Source: Streptomyces iakyrus
GTDB taxonomy: Bacteria; Actinomycetota; Actinomycetes; Streptomycetales; Streptomycetaceae
NCBI RefSeq assembly: GCF_000717055.1
Contig: NZ_JNXI01000002.1
Location: 310,001-374,000, forward strand
Direction: 5' to 3'
Length of the DNA stretch: 64,000 bases
Under the pieces are notes generated by a model. The model did not search any database and was not told where the DNA came from. It worked only from the letters and a program-made list of their open reading frames with translations. Shown here piece by piece: positions 54,185 to 64,000 of this stretch; position 1 is the first letter of the stretch, and every line of letters starts with the position of its first letter. The position numbers were made by a program, and so were the translations under genes.

Positions 54185-54228
54185 GGAGGTGACCTTCCGG
54201 CTCGGCGGACAGGGGCGAAGCGGATGCT

Positions 54229-54246
54229 GTAGAAAACGCTCTCTAC
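54229..54246. promoter_or_regulatory. LacI-type operator candidate
   Basis: GTAGAAAACGCTCTCTAC (54229-54246) is an imperfect 18-bp palindrome with a central CG, resembling LacI-family operators. It lies 45 bp upstream of the 2-hydroxyacid dehydrogenase start on that gene's strand, a natural repressor position. Confidence 0.6.
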
Positions 54247-54304
54247 CCTGCCCACCGTAGGCCGAGCCGGGCGGCGGCGGCAATGGACACCGGGGCCGGG
54301 GTAG

Positions 54305-55612
<1,308 letters not shown>

Positions 55613-55641
55613 GGGCCGCCCCGGGGCGCGCCGCCCGGAGG

Positions 55642-55986
55642 TCAGGCCGTGGCGTGCGGCTGACCGCCCGGGGCCGTGGCGCGGTCGGCCTCGGCCTGGA
55701 CGAGCAGGGAGAGCAGTGACGCCACGGTCAGACCCGCCTCGGCCGGGTGGCGCAGCACCTTGCCGGGGTCGATCCGGTAGGTGTTGCTGCGTCCCTCCCG
55801 GGTGTGGGAGAGGTATCCGTCCTGCTCCAGGTCGGCGATGATCTTCTGCACGGCTCTTTCGGTGAGCCGGCAGTGGGCGGCGATGTCCCGGATTCGAGCA
55901 GTGCGATCGTCGGCAATGGCGGCCAGCACGCGGGCATGGTTCGTGAGGAACGTCCATCCGCTGTGTGGCTCGGGCACTCCATCCAT
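55642..55986 (-). CDS. Winged-helix transcriptional regulator
   Basis: This 114-residue protein starts at ATG 55986 (MDGVPEPHSGWTFLTNHARV). It is a compact winged helix with VLAAIADDRTARIRDIAAHC, recognition helix LTERAVQKIIADLEQDGYLS, and wing HTREGRSNTYRIDP, as in MarR/ArsR-like regulators. The remaining ~35 residues have no known sensor domain. It diverges from the STAS-ANTAR protein and may control it; the effector is unknown. Confidence 0.85.
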   Translation of the reverse strand: MDGVPEPHSGWTFLTNHARVLAAIADDRTARIRDIAAHCRLTERAVQKIIADLEQDGYLSHTREGRSNTYRIDPGKVLRHPAEAGLTVASLLSLLVQAEADRATAPGGQPHATA

Positions 55987-56120
55987 GCCCCAACTCTAAC
56001 GACCGAACATTCATGCACCCAAAAACACGTACTCCATTTCATGTATCGATTGACGTGTATGGGGTAGAGGGGCAACGCTGGAAGCGGAGGCAAGGCGGAA
56101 GAGCGAGGGAGAACAGGGCC

Positions 56121-56918
56121 ATGCCGGAGCCTGCGTACTCTGCGCGGTCTCACACGCAGGAGGGCGCCGTACCCACGGCGGGCGACAGTGCGCCGGCGGC
56201 GGTTCCGCCCTGCATGGCGACCATGGACGTGGTTCCGGACGGCGACCGTATGACCGTGTCCATGTGGGGCGAACTCGACCTGGGCAGCAGGCGGTTGCTG
56301 CCCGAGCTGTACGACATGCTCACCCTGTCCGGCGGCGGCGTCGACCTGTGCCTGGACGCCGTCGGGTTCTGCGACTGCTCCGGCCTCAACGCGCTGCTCG
56401 ATCTGCGTACACGCGCGGTCGACCAGGGCAAGACGGTCACCATCCGCTCCTGCGGCGTCGCGGTCGAGCGCCTTCTCGACCTGACCGGCACGCGGGAGCT
56501 GTTCACCGACTCCACCCTCCCGGAGCGCCCCGCTCCCCCGCCCCCGCCTGGCACCGGCCCCCCGGAGGAGAGCAGCCGGGAACTCCGCGCCGAAGTCGCC
56601 CAGCTGCGCCGCGCCATGCAGACCCGGCCCACCATCGACCTGGCCCGCGGCATCCTGATGGCCTCCTTCAACCTGACCCCCGAGGCGGCCTGGAGCGTGC
56701 TGGTAAGGACCTCCCAGAACACCAACACGAAGCTGCACCACCTGGCCCGGGACCTGGTGGGCACGGTACGCGGCAGCACCCTGCCGGAGCAGGTGCAGCG
56801 GCAGCTGTCCGCCGCCGTCGCCGGCGCGAACCGCCCGGGCGAGGTGGCCGCCTGCCCGACGGGCGGCCCGGTGGCGGACCCGGACGACACACCGGTGGGG
56901 CCGGCGCACCCGGCCTGA
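56121..56918 (+). CDS. STAS-ANTAR regulator
   Basis: The 265-residue protein starts at ATG 56121 (MPEPAYSARSHTQEGAVPTA). Residues ~30-135 are a STAS anti-sigma-antagonist domain with the phosphorylatable-site region VGFCDCSGLNALLDL. Residues ~160-230 are an ANTAR RNA-binding domain (RRAMQTRPTIDLARGILMAS, PEAAWSVLVRTSQNTNTKLH). ANTAR proteins bind paired hairpins and prevent termination. The STAS half could respond to anti-sigma-type ATPases such as those at 2217 and 37974. A Pro-rich linker separates the domains. Confidence 0.88.
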   Translation: MPEPAYSARSHTQEGAVPTAGDSAPAAVPPCMATMDVVPDGDRMTVSMWGELDLGSRRLLPELYDMLTLSGGGVDLCLDAVGFCDCSGLNALLDLRTRAVDQGKTVTIRSCGVAVERLLDLTGTRELFTDSTLPERPAPPPPPGTGPPEESSRELRAEVAQLRRAMQTRPTIDLARGILMASFNLTPEAAWSVLVRTSQNTNTKLHHLARDLVGTVRGSTLPEQVQRQLSAAVAGANRPGEVAACPTGGPVADPDDTPVGPAHPA

Positions 56919-56970
56919 GGCATCATGAGCAGGCCATGCCCGGCCACCCCCGCTCCTCCCCCGGCGGGCA

Positions 56971-57006
56971 CTTTATAAAGCCCCTTTCCAAACCCCTTGT
57001 CGAAAG
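56971..57006 (+). promoter_or_regulatory. ROK operator candidate before the ROK gene
   Basis: A 23-bp element at 56984-57006 begins CTTTCCAAACCCCTTGTCGA and ends AAG, with inverted ends CTTTC/GAAAG. Its core ACCCCTTG recurs in the element at 58419-58441 before the ABC operon. The adjacent palindrome CTTTATAAAG (56971-56980) may be part of the promoter. Autoregulation is the likely function. Confidence 0.6.
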
Positions 57007-57088
57007 TCACGGCAGCCCATAGCCTTGCGCCGCGCCGGTGCCGACGTCGACCCGGCCCGGCCGGTCTGGGAAGGAATGGGGCACCCCG

Positions 57089-58336
57089 GTGAAGCGCACA
57101 TCACGTGACATCCGCACCGCGAACCGCTACGAGGTGCTGCGCCAGATCATCGCGGAGTCACCCACCTCCCGGCAGGAGCTGGCGGCGGCCACGGGCCTCA
57201 GCCTCGCGACGGTCGCCACCCTCGTCGGCGAACTGCTCGACCTCCGCATGATCACCGAGGTCGGCTTCGAGGACTCGGCGGGCGGGCGCCCCCGGGGCCT
57301 GGTCGCGGTCAACTCCTCGGGCGGCGCCCTGATCGGCGTCGACATCGCCGAGACGTACGTCCATGTCGAGCTGTTCGACCTCGGGCTGAACGTGCTGGCC
57401 CGCGCCGAGGAGGACGTCCGGCCCAGCGAGAGCCTGCCCGAGCAGGTGGTGGGCCATGTGGCCACCGCCGTCGGCTCGGTGGTCATGCAGGCCGGCATCG
57501 AGGGCGCCCGGGTGCTCGGGGTCGGCGTGAGCGTGCCGGGGCAGGTGGACCGCGCGACCGGCATCTCGGAGTACGCGCCGAACTGGGACTGGCACGACGT
57601 ACCGCTCCTCGATCTGCTCACCGAGCACATCGCCTACCCGCTGTACCTGGACAACCCGCTGCGCGCCAGCGCGGTCGCCGAGCTGTGGTTCGGGGCGGCG
57701 CGCGGACGCGGGAACGCCGTGGTGGTCAACCTCGGGACCGGCGTGGGCGCCGGGCTCGTCCTGGGCGGCGGGCTGCACCGGGGCGTCAGCAACAGCGCCG
57801 GCGAGTGGGGCCACACCACGATGGTGCTGGACGGGCGCCTGTGCCGCTGTGGCAACCACGGCTGCGTGGAGACGTACGTGGGCGCGCGCGGCATCATGCT
57901 GAACCTGCGGGAGATCGGCCCCGACAGCGCCCTGCTGCACGCGGACGACCAGACGGCGACCATCGACGCCCTGGCCCGCGGGGTCGCGGCGGACGACCCG
58001 GTGGCACGCCGGGCCGTCCACGAGACCGCCCGCTACCTGGGCGCCGGTGTCGCGGACCTGGTGAACCTGTTCAACCCCGAGATCGTCGTGCTGAGCAGCT
58101 GGGTGGCCCGCACCCTGGGCGAACCGCTGCTGCACGAAGTGCGCGAGGCCGTGACCCGGCACGCGCTGCCGCGGCCGCTGGCCGCCACCGAGATCGTCCT
58201 CTCCCCGATCCCCACCGACCCGGTGTGCCTGGGCGCGGCGACGTTCGCGCTGGAGGGCGCTCTCCAGGCCGTCGGGCAGAAGAACGGCAAACGCACCGCA
58301 CCCGTGAGGAGCCGCACCGCCACCCCACCGTCGTAG
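57089..58336 (+). CDS. ROK-family transcriptional repressor
   Basis: The 415-residue protein starts at GTG 57089 (MKRTSRDIRTANRYEVLRQI), with GGAATGGGG upstream. It has an N-terminal winged helix (SRQELAAATGLSLATVATLV) and a ROK sugar-kinase-like domain: LIGVDIAETYVHVELFDLGL, VVNLGTGVGAGLVLGGGLHR, GEWGHTTMV and the zinc site CRCGNHGCVETY. The phosphate-binding part is altered compared with kinases, so it is a sensor rather than an enzyme. It precedes a sugar ABC operon and beta-galactosidase, which it probably represses until the sugar appears. Confidence 0.93.
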   Translation: MKRTSRDIRTANRYEVLRQIIAESPTSRQELAAATGLSLATVATLVGELLDLRMITEVGFEDSAGGRPRGLVAVNSSGGALIGVDIAETYVHVELFDLGLNVLARAEEDVRPSESLPEQVVGHVATAVGSVVMQAGIEGARVLGVGVSVPGQVDRATGISEYAPNWDWHDVPLLDLLTEHIAYPLYLDNPLRASAVAELWFGAARGRGNAVVVNLGTGVGAGLVLGGGLHRGVSNSAGEWGHTTMVLDGRLCRCGNHGCVETYVGARGIMLNLREIGPDSALLHADDQTATIDALARGVAADDPVARRAVHETARYLGAGVADLVNLFNPEIVVLSSWVARTLGEPLLHEVREAVTRHALPRPLAATEIVLSPIPTDPVCLGAATFALEGALQAVGQKNGKRTAPVRSRTATPPS

Positions 58337-58418
58337 CGACCTTCGCGGCGGCGGAACCAACTCCTCCACACCCCCCGCCTGTTCGAAATCGCGAACCGGA
58401 CACAACGCTTCGCACAGA

Positions 58419-58458
58419 CTTCGTCCAACCCCTTGCCGAAGCCTTAGCCGAAGCTCTA
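58419..58458 (+). promoter_or_regulatory. ROK operator candidate and 12-bp repeats before the ABC operon
   Basis: The 23-bp element at 58419-58441 begins CTTCGTCCAACCCCTTGCCG and ends AAG, with inverted ends CTTCG/CGAAG. It shares ACCCCTTGyCGAA with the site before the ROK gene. Overlapping its end are two near-identical 12-bp direct repeats GCCGAAGCCTTA and GCCGAAGCTCTA (58435-58458). These lie ~110 bp before the solute-binding protein start. Confidence 0.6.
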
Positions 58459-58568
58459 GCGTCCCGCACCGCACCTCTCTTTGAGCCATCTGGCGCGAGC
58501 CCCCGGGCCGTGAGCCATCAGGCAGTGAGCCGCAGAGCCGCAGCCGCACTCGAGACAAGGACGTCAGC

Positions 58569-59831
58569 ATGTCGGCATCGAGCAACATGAACTGGGACCG
58601 CCGAAACGTACTGCGGGCCGCGATGGGCCTGGCCGCCGCGGGCGGACTCGCCGCGTGCGGCGGCAACACAGGCCGCAGTGGTGGCGGGTCGGGCGACGCC
58701 CTCGTCCAGTACTTCCACGCCTACGGCGAGGCCGGCGTCGAGCAGGCCGTCAAGCGGTACGCGAAGGCGTACAAGGGCGCCAACGTCACCACGCAGTGGA
58801 TCACCGGTTCCAACTTCGAACAGAAGCTGTTCGCCGCACTGCTCACCAAGAACGCGCCGGACGTCTTCGAGTTCCACCCGCAGATCCAGCTCGTCAAGAG
58901 CGGTCAGGTGGCCGACCTGACCGACATCATCGAGCCGGTCAAGGACGACTTCAACCAGGCCGACATCAAGTCCCACACGGTCGACGGCAAGATATACGGC
59001 GTCCGGATGATCGACGACCCGCAGTTCTTCTTCTACCGTCCCTCGATGTTCGAGAAGGCGGGGGTCGAGGTGCCGAAGACCCTGGAAGAGCTGATCGAGG
59101 CCGCCGCGAAGCTGAAGACCAGCAAGGTCAAGGGCGCCTACCTCGGCAACGACCTCACGCCCGTGCAGCACAACCTGATCTGGTCCGCCGGTGCCGACAC
59201 CCTCACCGCGGACAACAAGCCCGCCTTCAACACCGACGCCGTCGCCGAAGGACTCAAGCAGCTGCGCGGTCTGTTCACCAGCGGTGACCTCCTGCTCGGC
59301 GCCCCCGCCGACTGGTGGGACCCGTCGGCCTTCACCCAGGGCCTGACGGCGATGCAGTGGTGCGGCATGTGGGCCATGCCGGTCATGCAGAAGGCGCTCG
59401 GCGACGACATCGGCATCTTCCCCTTCCCGAAGGTCGGTTCCGCCGGCAAGGAGTCCGTCTACAACGGCGGCTGGTCGATGTTCGTCAACGCCAAGGGCAA
59501 GAACGTCGAGGCGGCCAAGGAATACGTCAAGTGGCTGTGGATCGACCAGAAGAAGTACCAGGAGGACTTCGCCACCTCCTACGGCTTCCACATCCCGCCG
59601 CGCACCTCCCTCGCGGAGTCCGCCACCAAGCTCAAGTCCGGTCTGCCGGCCGAGGGCGTGAAGCTCTTCAACGAGTTCGGCCACTTCGACAACATCGGCT
59701 GGACCCAGGCGATGATCGCCGCGATCAACGATGTCATGGCGAACTCCGTACGCAAGAACGGCGACCCGAAGGCCCAGCTCGCCGCCGCTGAGAAGAAGGT
59801 CGACACCGAGCTCAAGAAGCTCTTCGGTTAG
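58569..59831 (+). CDS. ABC sugar transporter, lipoprotein solute-binding protein
   Basis: This 420-residue lipoprotein starts at ATG 58569. The signal has a twin Arg (DRRNVLRAAMGLAAAGGLAA) and a Cys at residue 30, so it may use the Tat route and then be lipidated. The rest has the two-lobed CUT1 sugar-binding fold (NAPDVFEFHPQIQLVKSGQV, YNGGWSMFVNAKGKNVEAAK). It captures an oligosaccharide outside the membrane and delivers it to the two permeases downstream. No ATPase gene is in the operon, which is usual where MsiK energises many sugar importers in Streptomyces. Confidence 0.92.
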   Translation: MSASSNMNWDRRNVLRAAMGLAAAGGLAACGGNTGRSGGGSGDALVQYFHAYGEAGVEQAVKRYAKAYKGANVTTQWITGSNFEQKLFAALLTKNAPDVFEFHPQIQLVKSGQVADLTDIIEPVKDDFNQADIKSHTVDGKIYGVRMIDDPQFFFYRPSMFEKAGVEVPKTLEELIEAAAKLKTSKVKGAYLGNDLTPVQHNLIWSAGADTLTADNKPAFNTDAVAEGLKQLRGLFTSGDLLLGAPADWWDPSAFTQGLTAMQWCGMWAMPVMQKALGDDIGIFPFPKVGSAGKESVYNGGWSMFVNAKGKNVEAAKEYVKWLWIDQKKYQEDFATSYGFHIPPRTSLAESATKLKSGLPAEGVKLFNEFGHFDNIGWTQAMIAAINDVMANSVRKNGDPKAQLAAAEKKVDTELKKLFG

Positions 59832-59851
59832 GCCGCCGGACGGATCTCGAC

Positions 59852-60817
59852 ATGTCGACCACCACCACGCGCGGGGTCGCCCAGCCCGCCCCGGCCAAGG
59901 TCTCCAAGACCCGGCCGCGGCGGGGCCTGAGGGCGAGCAGCACCTTCAACTTCTGGCTGTTCACCGGGCCGTTCCTGATCGGCCTGATCATCTTCGTCTT
60001 CGTGCCCATCGGCTGGAGCATCTGGCTCAGCTTCTTCGAGGCACGCTTCACCGTCACGCCGAGCGAGTTCGTCGGCTTCGAAAACTACAAGCAGGTCCTG
60101 ACGGACGCGGACTTCCGGGGCTCGCTCGTCACGTTCACCGTGTTCGCCGCGTTCATCGTGCCCGCCACCTGGGCCCTCTCCCTGGGCCTCGCGCTGCTGG
60201 TCAACCGGCTGCGGTTCATGCGGGCGTTCTTCCGGTCGGTGTTCTTCCTGCCGACGGCGGTCAGCTACGTCGCCGCCTCGCTGATCTGGAAGATGTCCCT
60301 CTTCAACGGCGTCCGCTTCGGCCTGGCCAACACCGTCCTCGGCTGGTTCGGCGTCGAGAACATCGCCTGGCTCTCCAATCCCGATCCGCCCTGGTACTGG
60401 CTGGTCATCGTGACCGTCCGCCTGTGGCTCCAGTCGGGCTTCTACATGATCCTCTTCATCGCGGCGCTGCAGAACATCCCGCGGGAGCTGTACGAGGCAG
60501 CCTCCCTCGACGGCGCCAAGCCGGGCTGGCAGACCTTCCGGCACATCACCCTGCCCCAGCTGCGGGCGACCTCGACCGCGGTGATCCTGCTCCTGCTCGT
60601 CGCCGCCTACCAGGCCTTCGACGAGTTCTTCAACCTGCTGAGCAAGGCCACGTGGGGCCAGCCGCCGCTGGTGGAGCTCTACAAGATGGCCCTCGGCGAG
60701 AACCAGAACTACGGCGCGGGCAGCGCGGGCGCGGTCGTCCTGACCCTGCTCATCTGCGTCGTGACCCTGGTCCAGGGCAAGATCATGGGCTTCGGAAGGG
60801 GTGAGGAGTCCAAGTGA
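59852..60817 (+). CDS. ABC sugar transporter permease (MalF-like)
   Basis: The 321-residue protein starts at ATG 59852 (MSTTTTRGVAQPAPAKVSKT). It has six helices and the EAA loop YEAASLDGAKPGWQTFRHIT, where the ATPase docks. A longer N-terminal tail and the position before a second permease mark it as the MalF-type partner. The stop overlaps the next GTG (GTGA), so the two are coupled. It is 20 bp downstream of the binding-protein gene. Confidence 0.93.
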   Translation: MSTTTTRGVAQPAPAKVSKTRPRRGLRASSTFNFWLFTGPFLIGLIIFVFVPIGWSIWLSFFEARFTVTPSEFVGFENYKQVLTDADFRGSLVTFTVFAAFIVPATWALSLGLALLVNRLRFMRAFFRSVFFLPTAVSYVAASLIWKMSLFNGVRFGLANTVLGWFGVENIAWLSNPDPPWYWLVIVTVRLWLQSGFYMILFIAALQNIPRELYEAASLDGAKPGWQTFRHITLPQLRATSTAVILLLLVAAYQAFDEFFNLLSKATWGQPPLVELYKMALGENQNYGAGSAGAVVLTLLICVVTLVQGKIMGFGRGEESK

Positions 60818-61695
60818 CCATCACAGCGCCCGACATCGACAAGGCCGCGAAGCCGGTCAAGGTCAAGCGCGGCGGAGTCCTCGGGAACACCGGTCTCTAC
60901 ATCGCGACCGGCGTCGCCGCCGTCCTGTTCCTGATCCCCTTCTACCTGATCGTCCGCAACGCCTTCATGACGGACCCGGAGATCACGGGCGAGGAGTGGA
61001 AGTGGTTCCCCACCTCCATCCAGTGGGGCAACATCACCGAGCCCTTCGACGACGTCACCGTCGACTTCGCCCGGTCCCTGTGGAACTCCGTCGTCGTGGC
61101 CGTCCTGCACACCGCCGGCATCCTGCTGATCTGCTCGCTCGCCGGGTACGGCCTCGCCCGCATCCCATACAAGCACGCCAACAAGGTGTTCTACGCCGTC
61201 CTGGCGACGCTGATGGTTCCGACAGCGGTCACCTTCGTGCCGAGCTTCGTTCTGGTCTCGTCCCTCGGCTGGGTGGACAGTTACCGGGGTCTCATCATCC
61301 CGGGCCTCTTCAGTGGTTTCACGTGCTTCCTGTTCCGGCAGTACTTCCTCGGGTTCCCGAAGGAGCTGGAGGAGGCGGCGCGTGTGGACGGGCTCGGCTA
61401 CTGGGGCGCGTACTGGCGGGTCGTCGTGCCGAACTCGCTGAACTTCTTCGCGGCCATCGCCACGATCACCTTCATCAACGGCTGGAACGCCTTCCTGTGG
61501 CCCCTGGTCATCGGACAGGATCCGAGTGCCTGGACCGTCCAGGTGGCGCTGTCGTCGTACATGACGAACCAGACCGTCAACTACCACCTGATCTTCATGG
61601 CCACCGCCATCTCGATCCTGCCCCTGATCTTCGTGTTCCTCTTCCTCCAGCGCTGGCTGGTGCAGGGGATCGCACAGACCGGCATCAAGGGCTGA
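60814..61695 (+). CDS. ABC sugar transporter permease (MalG-like)
   Basis: This 293-residue protein starts at GTG 60814 (MTITAPDIDKAAKPVKVKRG). It has six helices and the EAA loop EEAARVDGLGYWGAYWRVVV, and the MalG-type ending (FVFLFLQRWLVQGIAQTGIK). It forms the translocation pore with the upstream permease. The beta-galactosidase gene begins 13 bp later, so the importer and the hydrolase are probably one operon. Confidence 0.93.
   Translation: MTITAPDIDKAAKPVKVKRGGVLGNTGLYIATGVAAVLFLIPFYLIVRNAFMTDPEITGEEWKWFPTSIQWGNITEPFDDVTVDFARSLWNSVVVAVLHTAGILLICSLAGYGLARIPYKHANKVFYAVLATLMVPTAVTFVPSFVLVSSLGWVDSYRGLIIPGLFSGFTCFLFRQYFLGFPKELEEAARVDGLGYWGAYWRVVVPNSLNFFAAIATITFINGWNAFLWPLVIGQDPSAWTVQVALSSYMTNQTVNYHLIFMATAISILPLIFVFLFLQRWLVQGIAQTGIKG

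Positions 61696-64000
<2,305 letters not shown>

Overview
The window is about 64 kb of very GC-rich DNA. Third codon positions are strongly G/C, GTG and TTG starts are common, and the gene families are typical of Streptomyces: DUF3040, DUF2637, SpoIIAB-like ATPases, ROK/LacI/GntR/PucR regulators, an AldO-type alditol oxidase, and ArgG preceded by an ARG box. I read it as a Streptomyces chromosome segment that mixes conserved metabolic operons with accessory genes and at least two decayed loci. Both ends cut through genes: a cytochrome b/molybdopterin oxidoreductase on the left and a GH2 beta-galactosidase on the right.

Left third (1-24 kb). A truncated membrane cytochrome/Mo-oxidoreductase gene diverges from a polytopic membrane protein. 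An anti-sigma-type ATPase is followed by a WD40 relic whose middle is inverted. The mutA-mutB-meaB operon (methylmalonyl-CoA mutase and its GTPase chaperone) comes next, then argG under an ARG-box promoter that appears leaderless. argG converges on pntAB (proton-translocating transhydrogenase) across a long terminator stem. Next are an MFS exporter, a VOC protein and an AraC regulator, then a deletion scar joining the 3' ends of a glucosidase gene and a lacI gene. A secreted GH43/AbfB enzyme and a glycan set (pyruvyltransferase-like, GT9, GmhB-like phosphatase, GT2, polysaccharide deacetylase) finish this part.

Middle (24-45 kb). A purine-catabolism block contains XdhC, a purine permease and the three xanthine dehydrogenase subunits, divergent from a PucR regulator. 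It is followed by a TPR-like protein, a GntR/FCD regulator, a siderophore-iron reductase behind an iron box, a DUF2637 membrane protein, a second anti-sigma-type ATPase, secreted and membrane proteins of unknown role, an HTH-TM-extracellular protein, pyruvate oxidase and a PP2C-like probable pseudophosphatase.

Right third (45-64 kb). Alkylation repair genes (ada/alkA-type and ogt) overlap by one base. rsgA is preceded by an unlisted 23-residue ORF with a strong Shine-Dalgarno. A sigma-like/zinc-finger/CBM2 membrane protein, a radical SAM protein with an unusual CX8CX2C cluster motif, a 2-hydroxyacid dehydrogenase, alditol oxidase, and a STAS-ANTAR protein follow. The window ends with a ROK regulator and a sugar ABC importer plus beta-galactosidase. 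Two related 23-bp sites, one before the ROK gene and one before the ABC operon, suggest that the ROK protein controls both.
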